Part shown: positions 21,370 to 33,057 of the stretch, in pieces | How the letters are laid out: every line of letters starts with the position of its first letter | Position numbering within the stretch: the stretch's first letter is position 1 | DNA from: Zantedeschia hybrid cultivar | Taxonomy: Eukaryota; Streptophyta; Magnoliopsida; Alismatales; Araceae | Assembly: GCA_030544215.1 (NCBI GenBank) | Contig: JARZZO010000013.1 | Coordinates: 22,744,729 to 22,808,728, forward strand | DNA: 64,000 nt | Direction: 5' to 3' | The notes under the pieces: model-generated | What the model was told of the DNA's origin: nothing | What the model saw: only the letters and a program-made list of their open reading frames with translations | The model's database searches: none | Translations under genes and position numbers: made by a program

Positions 21370-23456
21370 TGTAACGACCCGTCACCCTATAATCGGGGAT
21401 CCGATTAATAAATGGGTACCGAATCATTAATTTGGAGTCAAACCAAGATCTTGATAAGTCTGGAAAATAAATAATAAACTAAGCTAACCATTCACATCGC
21501 ATTGAATTAGAAAGAAAATGCAGGAATTAAAAATTATTACAATGCGACTCGACTCAACAAATAATTACATACTCCAACAGAAAGGAAATAATTAACCATA
21601 CAGGCCAAAAAATAAGATGATAGCTACGTCAGGGCATACCCCGGAACAACGGCTGTTGGCGCGCGACCCAAAGCAACACTCTCCTTGCTACGTCTGTCTG
21701 GAACCCTCACCTGAAAACCGCAAGGGTGAGTCTCATCGCAAAGACTCAGTAGGGATCCTTCGATCCCCACCACCCACTCATGCACCCACAAGTGCAGCAA
21801 CACAATATAGATAATTTAAGCAAGTAAAGCAGTAAACATAACTCCTAGATTTCGATATAAAACACATGCATTCGAAATATAACATGCACCATTCAGAAAC
21901 CAATCTACCACGGAGCACACAACCAGCGTCTCGGCAAAACACGCCAACCACACGGCCGAACACAAGAAACTCTGACCCGCTGAGACCAAACAGCAACCCC
22001 TCGGATAGCGCGCTGGCTACACTGGCCTGACAGGCTCCAAGTGGTTCTACTTCCTTCAGCACAAGTGACACTCCGAATGTACCACTCCCACACCGGTACT
22101 AGCTATACCCCGGGGTACACCAGGTGACCCTCTCTCTAGGCGTCACCCCGCCACTCCCACACCGGCGCCGTGTCACTCCCACACCGACACAGGGTGCCTA
22201 AGCGCTAACAACTGTCACTCTAGGCCCACGATTGCACAAAACACGACACGGTGCGATCCAATCACACAGAATCCAATGTCATCGAGTACATTTCTACAGA
22301 TGAAATTAACTAAACTATTTAACAATGTAAACATGTGTTAATTGCATAGATTAATGGAATTCTGGCTTGAATCACGTCGCCCAAGGCCAACGTCATTCAA
22401 GCTTCCTAAACTGGTTCATAGGAAAACTGGCCTCGGAAAATGGCCTAAAAGGCGTCGTTCACGGAGGACGCGATTAAAATGGTGTCGTTGTCCCTGGACG
22501 CCATTCAGTTCCAGAGACAGAGTCTGTTATCTAGGTCAAATCGCGTCGTGCGTGGAAGCCGCCTTTTTAAAAGGTGTCGCTGTCCCCCGACGCCATTCAA
22601 CCTTCATAGACAGGTTCTCCCTCCGCCTTCCCCCAATCCACGGGGTGGAATTTCCTCCCCCAAATCGTGTAAAAATATGAACAAAGTAGAGAAGGAGGAG
22701 AAGAACCTAAATACTCATTAAAACATCCAATTTCTTATTACATGCATTTAATATTTTCACCCCAAGAAAACCCCTAAACATGCTTCAAAGCAAGAAAAAC
22801 ATGATTTTTAAACGAAATACAATGGAGATCGTCACCCTACCGGTTACTCGAACTCCTCCTAACTCCAAACCGCCAACCCGCCTCGCCACACGCTACCGCC
22901 GGTACCTCCGTGGACGTCGTTACTCCACCGGGACGTCGGCCGCCATCCGGAGAGAAGAACACCACGGAGGAAATGGTGGTGGTAGTGGAGGGAGTTGGTA
23001 GGTTGATGGAGTGGAGGGAGAGATGGAATGGAGAGAGGAAAGGAAGGAGAGGGGGAAAGGTTCGTCGGATCGCCGGAGGAAAGAGAGGAGAGAGAAGAGG
23101 AAGGAGGGAATGAGGGAAAGGAGGGAAGGTTCGCGGGGTCAAACAAAAGCTGGGTAAAACGCGTCGTGCATGCCCGACGTCATTCAGACGACAAGACCGG
23201 GCCGTATACTAACAAACTAGGGTCGTACTCTAAATGGCGTCGTCCAACCAAGACGCCATTCAGACGATGTGACAGGGGCCGTACTCTTGCGCCCCGAGGC
23301 CAGCCCACGTGGCACAGCCTAAAACACGTCCACCTAGCTGGACGCCGTTTGAACCGCGTCGAGAAGAAAATAAGTCTCAGCCCCACCAGGGCCCAAACCA
23401 AGGGATCCGACCCCGAAATTGACCCGATAACCAGATCCGAAACCTCAATCCTTACA
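21370..23456 (-). mobile_element. Dyad-LTR family solo LTR (-) in E0 integrase
   Basis: Plus-strand ends TGTAACGACC (21370) and CAATCCTTACA (23456), the inverse of the 10805 LTR. Flanks are TCCCA (21365-21369) and TCCAA (23457-23461), a 4/5 match. At 2087 bp it is about 400 bp shorter than the full-length element's LTRs. It separates HGFP from the NRDSRFTS motif of the E0 integrase core. No internal sequence is present. Confidence 0.85.
22366..23353. repeat. Dyad motif cluster 3
   Basis: Units near 22373, 22450, 22490, 22545, 22575, 23160, 23235 and 23320. An example is GGCGTC-N10-GACGCG at 22451-22472. As in the other LTRs, the cluster is split into two parts by the CT/GA-rich and GC-rich segments (22680-23150). 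Confidence 0.75.
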
Positions 23457-23587
23457 TCCAAGTCAATTATCTCTAACAGAGACTCTAGATTTACCTCTAG
23501 AATATGGAAGAGTCTCCAGGAAGTTTTAGGCACTCAATTAAAGTTCAGTACTTTCTTTCATCCGCAGACCGATAGTCAGACAGAAAG
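23457..23587 (+). pseudogene. E0 integrase core fragment
   Basis: A 130-bp island encoding NRDSRFTSRIWKSLQEVLGT, LKFSTFFHPQTDSQTE: the region around the second catalytic Asp (normally DRD, here NRD) and the approach to the Glu (QTE). It lies between two independently inserted solo LTRs and joins on to 44133 (RTIQTLQDMLRAC). Confidence 0.85.
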
Positions 23588-24346
23588 TGTAACGACCTGC
23601 CACCCTATAATAGGAAACCCGACTACTAAATGGGTATCGGATCATTATCTACGTTCACACCCAGATCTCATACAACACGTCTAGAGGAGTAAGCGTTATA
23701 CAAGGCTAAATATAACAATCACACGGACTTCAAGGAAAATATATAAGTACGTAGGAAGGAAATTAATAATGTCCATACACAGTCCAATAATAATTACATG
23801 GTCCAAAGAATTAAATAAGTACAGGCGGAAGCAAAGTACAACAACATCGGGGCATACCCTGGAACTGAGATAACTGCTAGTTCGTGATTCAAACTAGGAC
23901 TAATTGGGACAAGTGAACCACCACCGCCCAGTCACGTGTGCAAACAAGTAGTCTAGACTACTGTCCTATCGACCAGACTTCCCTCAATGCCAGGTCTCGG
24001 CGCTTCAAGAGGGCCTTGGGGACCTGCAAAACCCCCGTCAAGCCGAAGCTATAGGGACTACCAGCAACCCTAACCTCCCGGGTCACATCAGGCCAAAGGG
24101 CGAAGGGTACCACTCGTAACCTCGATATCTCAGGTTACATCAGGCCCTGTGGCGAATGTAGACACGCTAATTTTGACATCATTTTGAGTAAATTTCATAT
24201 CATACAATAATGCCTCAGAATGGTCTGATAATTAATCATTAATTAATTTTTATTAATCTTTTTAAGTGTCGGGTTTAACAGATGTGTTTAAGTTAATCAA
24301 TTGAATTGGTTTTAGCTCAAATTTGAGTTAAAATATGAAGAATTAT

Positions 24347-24641
24347 AAAAGACGTCGACCCAAGTGGACGCCATTTAGACTTTATTCTTATTTTAACGTT
24401 TAAATTTGAATTTTAATTAATTAATTAATTAACTAAAAGGCGTCTGGTAATGTAGACGCGTTTTAAGTTTCCTAAGTGGTTTTAACTTCCCCTCCGGATG
24501 TTTATCCTTATCTTAATTAGTCTAAAAGACGTCTACACAAGTGGACGCTTTTTACCTAATAAAGATAAAGATAAGTTTTCCCGGATATTTATCCTTATCT
24601 TAATTAATCTAAAAGGCGTCAGCCAAGGTGGACGCGTTTTA
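24347..24641. repeat. Dyad motif cluster 4, Tat 5' LTR (4 units)
   Basis: GACGTC/GGCGTC at 24351, 24439, 24529 and 24613, each followed after exactly 10 nt by GACGCC, GACGCG, GACGCT or GACGCG. Units are spaced about 84-90 bp apart and alternate with a CTTATCTTAATTA-type repeat. They lie 100-390 bp upstream of the putative TATA box. Confidence 0.9.
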
Positions 24642-24740
24642 GATAATTACAGATAAAGATGAATTAATCAGTATTTATCTGTCGGTTAAGATAGATAAAT
24701 CTTGGATTTTGCTATGTTAATCTCGAACGCAAGAAATGCC

Positions 24741-24748
24741 TGTAAATA
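24741..24748 (+). promoter_or_regulatory. Putative LTR TATA box, mutated (TGTAAATA)
   Basis: The 3' LTR has TATAAATA at the matching place (41706-41713). The 5' LTR has A changed to G at the second position. If this is the real TATA box, the copy that drives genomic RNA is weakened. The call rests on sequence match only. Confidence 0.55.
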
Positions 24749-25485
24749 CCTCGTATGTTGAAGAGTTAAAAAAAAAAAAAGAAGAGAATTGAATTGAGTT
24801 GAGCCATAGCGTTATAGCGAGTTGAAGATCGAAGCAACAACGTCGGAACGCCGGAGCGCTGCCATTTCCAGAAGTCGGCGTTCTTTCAAGATCTTCATCC
24901 TTTCAAAGCTTCATCCGATTGGGCATAAGTGTTTCAATTCTACATGCATTTTCATCTTCATTAATTTCATTCTTCATATTCACTTCATGCAAACACATAC
25001 CACAGCATAATCTTTCAAAAACCTACTTGACTAAAGGGGTTTCAAAGCCACTAAACAAGTGAGTTTGCTGTTTTAAATATGCTTAACATCATGATTAGTT
25101 CAGATATTGCTTCTACTTAAATTCTCATCATCATTGTCTCTTCATTTTCTGTTTCTGTTTCTGCTGCACTCAACAACAACGAGAGATTCAAAAGGGGGAA
25201 ATCAAGCACAAAGTCAGAAAGACTTCTGGACGATCCTCAACCTCAAATTCAACAGCAAGAACAAAAAGCAAAGAAAGGGCTCTCTTTCTTCAGCCGGCTG
25301 AGGAAGGGGAACCAAGGACTCAATCTTCCGCGTTTGAAAGGTAGGCGATCATATCTCTTTTGAAACTTTTTAGTTAAAAGTTTCTGGTGATCACTGCACT
25401 TTAGTTGCTATTTTTAATAGGTTAGTTTACACTAAACAACATAGATATTTCATGTTAATCACACGGTCATTCTAAGCACCTACAG

Positions 25486-25507
25486 CTTTTTTGGCGATCA
25501 CGGTGGG
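25486..25507 (+). other. Primer-binding site of the Tat element (not tRNA-Met)
   Basis: After the LTR end the sequence reads CTTTTTTGGCGATCACGGTG. The TTGGCGAT...GGTGGGAC type differs from the Met PBS of the other elements here and resembles the TGGCGA-type sites of Tat/Ogre relatives. I do not assign the tRNA. Confidence 0.6.
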
Positions 25508-25872
25508 ACTTGGTCTCGCCATCTTTTAAGTTTTTTGTTCTTGCTATTATCAACCGGGCACCCACGGTGCACCACTTGTGTCTTTCGACACGTCCTCACC
25601 AATTGGTGAGTGTTTTTAGTTTAATCAATTTCCCTCGTGCACCACGTGCACACCCAGTGGCAAGATCTTGCCCTCCCCTTGATTAATTCAAAAAGCTGTT
25701 TTTGTGATAAAAATGATGTGTGATTGATTGTTTTTCTAGTTGTTTAGTCAGTGAATCATCCTGTTTAAAATCTGGAACTAAAAATTTTGCATGAGTCGAT
25801 TGTTTACTGCTTTTTACCTTGTTTGAGGAGGATTCAACCCAGAAAATCCTCCTGGAAAACTGTTTCTGCGAA

Positions 25873-26026
25873 CTGAAAAGCGTCCAGGATCGCTGACGCG
25901 TTTCAAACCGCGTCAACACCCCTAGACGCCTTTCAGGCTTCACAGTTTCTCTGCTGTCTGCATCTGCTTCTGCGAAAAATTAAGTTCTGTTTTGAATAGC
26001 GTCGACTATCATCGACGCGATTCAGA
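25873..26026. repeat. Dyad motif cluster 5, Tat 5' leader (3 units)
   Basis: AGCGTC (25879), CGCGTC (25909) and AGCGTC (25998), each with N10 then GACGCG or GACGCC. The first two are joined by TTTCAAAC (8 nt). The cluster lies between the PBS and gag. Confidence 0.85.
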
Positions 26027-26470
26027 CAGTTTCTTAATTTTTTTTAGTTTCCAGATTTCTGTGTTTTGAGTGCTAGCTACCCATTACTTACTAAGCATTA
26101 GAGGCCATCCAGGCCGCAGGACATACGCATTGAGGCTAATACCCTCCTCTTCTTAGGAACACATTACTTGACGTCAGCAACTCTCTCTGATTGGGTTGGT
26201 CCCTTGATCAGACTAGAGAAGTTGACGTTGAGACCTCCATAAGTCCCCAAAATCAAGGTATTCCTCCTTGATCATCGGGCTGGTTGTACCAATTGAAGTC
26301 CTGGTTAGATTCTGAAAGCGTTGTGAGAGAAAGCCCTAGAGAATAACGGTGGAAATTGAACTGAAACTAGGATCCTTTCCTTGAGAGAATTTGAGGTTTA
26401 ATTGAATCCAAATAACTCAAAAAAGGAATCTTAAAATCACGTTAAGCATCCACTTGTTTGATTAATCTCT
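26027..26470 (+). other. Tat 5' leader, non-coding
   Basis: No recognisable protein-coding signal. It is the untranslated leader between the PBS region and gag. I see no further motif here. Confidence 0.6.
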
Positions 26471-29400
26471 GTGCAACTTGTTTGTCAAATCTTTGAAGAA
26501 AAAGAATCTAACATCATGTTGCTACGATCAGGTAGGGACTTGAGTGTGGCCCCAGACGCCATGGTTAATTACGAGGGAGATGCTAATGTCCCTCGGGATT
26601 CTGAATACAACTATGAGAGTGGGAGAGATGCTGATGCCTCCCGTAGTTCTATCCCCATTCCATATCGTCTATATGGGAATGTTCGGACACCTCTTTTGCA
26701 TCCACGTGATCAATATCCTGATCCTCCTCCGCATGAATATGCGATCCCTAATCTTGATCTTGAGGGGGACATGAATCAGAATGATCCCTCATCCTCTGAT
26801 CCTACGGATCTCATCAATGCTCTGGGAGTTCTTGCCTCCCGTCTGGACCCTCAGCAGTTTGAGGCGATCCAGTCTATTTTGAAGGGGAAGGCACCCATGC
26901 AGCCTGCCGAGCCGAACCCTGTGGCTCCCCCTGCTGTTCCTCAGCAACCTTATTTTCCTCCTCCCTATATCCATCAGGCCGTGGAGGGCCTTCATATTAC
27001 TTCTCGGCCAGCTGGGCCGCAGCTTTCATCATCTAGGCAACCGGCTAGACCACAAACGCCTGCTTATCAAAATGCCCTCGGGCATGGCGGAAGCTCTGTC
27101 GGACCTCCCCTCTATTGTCCACCCTGCCCAACATACTCTAGGCAGCAGGCCTACCAAGTACCTCCTCCTCCTCCTCCTCCCCAGGCAGATCTGACCACAC
27201 AAACGCTGCTGGCCAAAATGGAGCGTATGGATGAGCAATCTAATAACCTCCAGAAAATGATGGGGGTCAAAGCTGTGCCAGAAATCAGTCTACCGAGCCT
27301 GCCAGTATTCCATCTGCCACCCTCTGAAATGCCAGTGTACCGAAAGTACAACGGTACTGGTAACCCCTTCACACACCTGAAGGAGTTCATGTATGAATCC
27401 TCTTTCTGACAGAATGATAAGAGGTCGTTGGCCTTCTTGTTCAGGAGATCTCTAGAGGGACCAGCCCTCGAGTGGTTCTTTTCCCTGGAACCCTCAGAAG
27501 TAGAGGATTACGGTATCGTTTCACGCAAATTTATTCAACGATACCAGGACAGAGTTGCACCCTCCTTGTCTATCACGGACCTCATTGCAGAAAAGATGAA
27601 ACCTGATGAGGAGTTTGTCAGTTTTGCTGACAGGTGGCGGGGTCTGGCCGAAAAGGTGAAGGATCACTTGTCCGAGTCCGAACAAGTGAAAATGTTAATT
27701 TCCAATGCCACGCCCCAGTTCAAGCTCGTCCTCTCCTTGAACAATTTGACTAACATGGCAGAGCTTTATGAAAGAGCACGGTACTGCCAGAATGCTTTCA
27801 AGGACGCTACATTCTCTAGCGTCTTTGATCCTCATAGACCTAGCAGGCCTCCGCCTCGGAAGCCTGCAGTGCCGAACTCTTCCAGCACAGGTCCGACTAC
27901 TGAGGGCACGCTCTCTCATGAGCAAGTGAGTACCATGAACAATAACTCGCCCCAGTTCGTGAGGAGTCAGCAGCAGTACCAGAGGCCACAGCAGCAAGGG
28001 TACAGACAGCAGCAGAACCCCCAGTACCAACAACAGTATCAACGGCCCCAGCAGCCGAATCAGAATCAGAACCAGCAACAGCTACAGCAACAGCCGCAAC
28101 GGCAACAGCAGTACCAGCAACCCCAGCAGCAGCAGTATCAGCAGCAGCAACAGCCACAGTACCAGCCGCGCGCACCGCCGGCGTACCACAATGTCCCTCC
28201 TCCTGGTGACTACAACCAGCAGAGGAGACCCCCAGGCCCGAAAAGGGCAGAATACTCGGCCCTCCCAGAATCCTTGGCCGATATCTTCAGTGCTTTAATG
28301 GCGGCTAATGCCTTAGTTTTGCCAAGGGAAAAGGCCGTCTGGCCTCAAAATGCCGATACGACCAGGTATTGCTACTTCCATAGGCAACCTGGGCATACCA
28401 TCGACACCTGCTTCCAGTTCAGAGATTATATTCATGATCTCAATGAGCAGGGCGGCATAGACTGGGAGGAAATGAAGAAATATATATCAGCCCTGAAGGC
28501 GAGAAGACCGCAACAGCAGCAACAACAACAGCAAGTAAGACCACCAGCACAAGCAGCAGCACCACCCAACATGGGCATAGTGCAAAATCCACTCCCGGAG
28601 CACCAGAACCAGAACCAGGTTGCTCCCATTCTAACGAACAGCCAGTCTGAGGCTGGTCGTGGGCAACAATGGAGGATAAAGGACTCTTCCTCTCTTTGTT
28701 CAACGGGTCACGTTCAAAGTACCGTAGAGCGACTACCACGCCGCACCATCCACATACCCAGACCACAACCCGTTACCATTACCCCTCTACCCACACCCAC
28801 ATATCACTCGCCCGCGCCCAATAACCCACTACCACTACCCACCTTCCTTAAGCCCATTACACCACGCACTCCTACGCCTCCATCATATACCCCCCCGCAA
28901 ACCAATAACGCGCCCCTTTTACCATCTAGGCCATTATTACGCATACCATTTCCTACTTCACCCGCTACCACCTACCCAGATATGCCCCAACCATCCAGAC
29001 CGCTATTACGTGTACCATTCCCCACTTCGCCAACCATTTACCCATCTACCATCCAACCATCTAGGCCTTTAATCCGCACCGCGCCATCACCACCTAACCC
29101 AACGCCACCACCTACGCATCAACCCTCCGCACCACGTACGCCACCTGATTCTGCGGTACTCAAGGTGTCACCCGGATCCTCCACGGTCGAGGAACATGCG
29201 CTCCGGAGTGGAAGGATTTTCAACAAGGTCTTTCCTCAGTCCACAGTCAGAGACGGCCCATCACAGCCGACTGAGGAAGCCCATAATGAAGAGTGTGCAC
29301 CAGGCACTCAGTACGACTTGTTGAAACATCTGGATAGAACACCGGCACGGATCACGGTACTTGAATTGATTAAAAGATCCAAGATTCACCAAGAAGCCTT

Positions 29401-31129
29401 AATGGAATACCTACAGAAGGTGATGGTCAACGAAGACGTGCCGGTAGAGAAAATTGCAGCACTACTAGTTCCTCAGGGGGATCAGCCCTCAATTACATTC
29501 CACACATCGGAACTAGTACCGCCAGCCGCCAGAAGCATGGCTCTGAGCATCACGGTCAATATCTGCAAAAAGGCCGTGGATGCATGCCTGGTTGATACAG
29601 GGGCTTCAATTAATGTTTTACCTCCAAAGACCCTGGAGCTATGCGGTGTGCCCAAGGAGAAATGGCTGCCTAGCCCCATCTCAGTTACGGCATATGACAA
29701 TTCTACCCGTTCCCCTCTGGGAATGGTTTATTTAAAGGTGGAGCTAGGTCCAGTAAGTCATGCAGAGGTCGAATTTCATATTCTAGAAATCGACCCTTCC
29801 ATAAATGTCATTCTGCGACGTCCTTATATTAAAACTCTTGAGGCGATTCCTTCTACGAATCACCAATGCCTCAAATTCCCTTACAAAGGACGAATTATTA
29901 AAGTGACGAGCATGCCGATCCTTGTTGCTGCTCATACCCTAAATATTAAATCTGTTGTTTTACCTGGCCGACAACCTTTTCTGTCCGTATTACAGGTCTA
30001 CCGTCCAGTGGCTGATCCTTTGAAACCCGCTACCATTTCTCCATACCCATTAAATGCTATCAAAAGGGGGAAGTGCATGAGTACCCCAGGATGGAGGATT
30101 ATGATGAAGAACGGCTACGAGCCTGGGAAAGGTCTGGGCACACAGTTGCAAGGCAGGACCACTCCTGTTAAAGATCATCGGGCAGTACCTGGAAGCGGTC
30201 TGGGCTATAGGCCAAGGAAACTGAAGCAAGACAGGGTTCAGCAAGAAGATGGTCAAGAAATCTTGGAAACAATGTCTACACCACTGAAAGAAGGCCGAGA
30301 TCCCTTAACATGGACTCTATATACACACTTTGTGAAAGGGCCCATACTTAGTCACGACAACACGGTGGTCATTACTTCATGTTTTGACTTCCATGACATA
30401 TATGGGAGGGACTTGGCCAGACATTGTTCCGAACTGCTTACGTACCAATCCTTGGAGGCTTTGCGGCCTATGAAAAGGAGGAAATTCCATGACCCCGAAT
30501 GCGAATGGTACAGATGGTTCGACCTGAGGGACCTATACATAGCACTGAACAGATTATTCCTGGATCCTGCAGAACCCAAGTGGCCACCGCAGATTGACGA
30601 GCTAATTGAGAGTCCTGGCGCAATCTTTGATAAGCGGATACTGCTGTCCGAACAAACTGATGAAGGGGAGCCAGATGACCCCTATGAAGCTGGTTATACA
30701 ACAGATCTGCTCTGGAGGGGGACATATCCTTCACATGTCCTAATGCTCCATACTCTTTTTCGTACACTACTTTTGACCCCGACTTGGTCGCGGGTCATAA
30801 TTGAAGATATTCCACGGGCCCCGCCCGTTATGATTACTCTGTCCCCTCGGGACTTTATTCCACAACCTCCTCTCGACCTAGAGAGGATGTATGATCTGAT
30901 CTGGGACATATTGCTATATGATCCCCCTAATCCTCTGGCCTTGGTGCCGCTTCCTCCGTCTGATTCCCCTTCCATTTGTATTCACTCCTGCTTCATGTAT
31001 AATTCCTCCGATATCCAAAAAAAAACGCCAATTTTACAGCAAATTCTTCCCAAATCATTATCGAGGAAACATCTTACTTGTCCGATTACACCCCATCGCG
31101 CGGGTCCGTCGGTCAAGATTCTCTCTTAG
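26471..31129 (+). pseudogene. gag-pro: Tat gag-protease-G-patch ORF, one in-frame TGA
   Basis: One frame broken only by TGA at 27407-27409. The start could be ATG 26471 or the second Met at 26516 (MLLRSGRDL), which looks more like Tat Gag N-termini. The first part has a Pro-rich linker. Retrotrans_gag follows the stop (FLFRRSLEGPALEWFFSLEP, 27428-27790), then a Gln-rich tract (27965-28170), a CCHC-like knuckle YCYFHRQPGHTIDTC near 28368, a Pro-rich hinge (28740-29150), the protease with ACLVDTGAS (catalytic DTG near 29594), and a G-patch-like GYEPGKGLG..LQGR near 30115. About 300 unassigned residues follow. The ORF overlaps the RT frame at an A9 run (31017-31025). Confidence 0.88.
31018..31024 (+). 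promoter_or_regulatory. Candidate -1 frameshift slippery site (A AAA AAA)
   Basis: A run of nine A (31017-31025) contains A_AAA_AAA with its codon phase set by the upstream ORF. A -1 slip would enter the RT frame, which is open from 31003. A simple indel in the A run is the alternative. Confidence 0.45.
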
Positions 31130-33033
31130 ATCTACTATGTCCCTCCCCACGGGAGGATTCCCCTGTATTTCCACTTGTATCCCAGGATTTTCATCCTGCT
31201 TCATCTTCATTAGGTTATGATAGGCAGTTTAGTAAAGTTAGGAAGTCTAGTTTTAGGCAGGTTAGGAAGTCTAGGAAGCCTAAGGGTAGGCAAATTCCAG
31301 AAAGATACCTCCAGGATTTGGCTGATAAATGTTCTTTTTGCTCTTTAATCCCTCAGCTTTTAGAAGATCCAATTCAGATGCCAGAAGATTGTACAGATGA
31401 TGTGTCGGTCAATGATGGGTACGGGGTATATAAGTTAGTGTATGAAAAGGACCCCATTGTTGAAGATGAGAAAGATGATGAGGACGCAGCTGAGGCGTAT
31501 GCCAGTGGAGTGAAGAGATTTGATGAACCCTCAGCTGCCGTAGAAGAGCCCACAAAAGAAATAAACTTAGGGACTGAAGACGAACCTAAGGTTGTCCTCG
31601 TCAGTAAAAATCTTTCTACAGAGGATGAGAAGGCAATGGTACAAGTGCTTAAGGATTATAAGGACACTTTCGCCTGGAGTTATGAGGATATACCGGGGTT
31701 AGACTCATCTTTAGTTGAACACAGGTTAACATTAAAGGATGGAGCTAGTCCGGTCAAGCAGAAATTAAGGCGATTCCACCCACAAATGGCTTTAAAGATG
31801 AAGGAAGAGGTCGACAAATTGCACAAAGCCAAATTCATTAGAGTTGTCCTTTATCCACAATGGGTGGCCAACATAGTCCCGGTTATGAAAAAGGACGGGA
31901 AGGTCAGAATTTGCATTGACTTCCGCGATCTGAACCGGGCGTGTCCTAAAGACGATTTTCCATTGCCTCATATTGATGTACTCATCGATAACACTGCTGG
32001 CTATGAAACGCTATCGTTTATGGATGGATTTTCAGGATACAACCAGATTAAGCTGGCAGAAGAGGATCAAGAGAAGACTTCATTCACTACACCTTGGGGA
32101 ACATATTGTTATGTCGTCATGCCATTTGGATTGAAGAACGCTGGAGCCACTTATCAAAGGGCTATGATGGCAATATTTCATGACATGATGCATATAGATC
32201 TGGAAGTGTATGTGGATGACTTATTGGTTAAGTCTAAAACAAAGGCTGAGCACGCCAAAGTTTTGGCAAGGGTATTAGAGAGATCGAGAGAGTATCAGTT
32301 GAAGATGAACCCCAAGAAATGTGTATTCGGGGTATCTTCAGGGAAACTGCTTGGATTCATTGTCAGCAAACGGGGAATTGAGATCGATCCCAATAAGGCG
32401 AAGGCTATCAGAGAAATGCCACCTCCCAAAAACTTGAAAGAGTTGAGAGGATTAATCGGGAGGTTACAATTTATTCGCCGTTTTGTCTCCCAGCACTCAC
32501 AAAGGTGTAAGCCGTTTTACGAACTTACCAAGCCAGGAGTCAAATTCAATTGGGACGATAAGTGTCAGGAGGCATTTGATGGATTAAAGGACTATTTGGC
32601 AAGTCCTCCTGTTTTGAGACCACCATCTCCAGGCAAACCATTGATACTTTATATTTCAGTCCTGGATGATGCAGTGGGGGCTGTCCTAGCACAAGAGGAT
32701 GAAGAAGGAAAGGAGAGGGCAGCCTACTATCTCTCTAAACTTCTCAACCCCGCAGAACAGAGATATACGGCGATGGAGAAAACATGTGCAGCATTAGTTT
32801 GGGTTGTTCAGAAATTGAAGCATTATTTTCTGGCCCATGAAGTCCATCTCATCGCTAGGATGAATCCGATCAAATTCCTGCTGGAGAAATCTGTTCTTAC
32901 TGATAGGTTAGCGCGATGGCAAAGTTTTCTATCCCAATTCGATATCATTTACATTCAACAGAAAGCAATCAAGGGCTATGCCATAGCAGAACATCTCGCT
33001 CATCATCCCCTTCCTCGATTTGATCCAGTGTGA
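31078..33033 (+). CDS. pol: Tat reverse transcriptase and first RNase H
   Basis: 651 codons (first Met 31078, though the frame is open from 31003). RT blocks in order: KDGASPVKQKLRRFHPQMA, WVANIVPVMKKDGKVRICID, FRDLNRACPKDDFPLPHID, GYNQIKLAEEDQEKTSF, VMPFGLKNAGATYQRAM and catalytic YVDD at residues 378-381, then GFIVSKRGIEIDPNKAKAI and the LRGLIGRLQFIRRFV tether. The following RNase H-like domain (residues about 505-640) lacks the usual first Asp context (LYISVLDDAVGAVL). This is typical of Tat, where the original RNH has degenerated to a tether. It ends in TGA 33031-33033, in frame with the next ORF. Confidence 0.92.
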   Translation: MSDYTPSRGSVGQDSLLDLLCPSPREDSPVFPLVSQDFHPASSSLGYDRQFSKVRKSSFRQVRKSRKPKGRQIPERYLQDLADKCSFCSLIPQLLEDPIQMPEDCTDDVSVNDGYGVYKLVYEKDPIVEDEKDDEDAAEAYASGVKRFDEPSAAVEEPTKEINLGTEDEPKVVLVSKNLSTEDEKAMVQVLKDYKDTFAWSYEDIPGLDSSLVEHRLTLKDGASPVKQKLRRFHPQMALKMKEEVDKLHKAKFIRVVLYPQWVANIVPVMKKDGKVRICIDFRDLNRACPKDDFPLPHIDVLIDNTAGYETLSFMDGFSGYNQIKLAEEDQEKTSFTTPWGTYCYVVMPFGLKNAGATYQRAMMAIFHDMMHIDLEVYVDDLLVKSKTKAEHAKVLARVLERSREYQLKMNPKKCVFGVSSGKLLGFIVSKRGIEIDPNKAKAIREMPPPKNLKELRGLIGRLQFIRRFVSQHSQRCKPFYELTKPGVKFNWDDKCQEAFDGLKDYLASPPVLRPPSPGKPLILYISVLDDAVGAVLAQEDEEGKERAAYYLSKLLNPAEQRYTAMEKTCAALVWVVQKLKHYFLAHEVHLIARMNPIKFLLEKSVLTDRLARWQSFLSQFDIIYIQQKAIKGYAIAEHLAHHPLPRFDPV

Positions 33034-33057
33034 TCAGAGTTTCCGGATGAGGAACTG

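Larger units (their letters stand above)
24157..25484 (+). repeat. 5' LTR of the Tat element
   Basis: TGTAGACACGC...AGCACCTACA, 1328 bp, colinear with the 3' LTR. It carries four dyad motifs (24347-24641), a poly-A run near 24769 and the promoter region near 24741. The PBS follows at once. Confidence 0.95.

Noticed and set aside
27695..28766. Several minus-strand ORFs opposite gag
   Set aside because: Shadows of the Gln/Pro-rich sense frame (Ala/Val/Cys-rich mirror composition).
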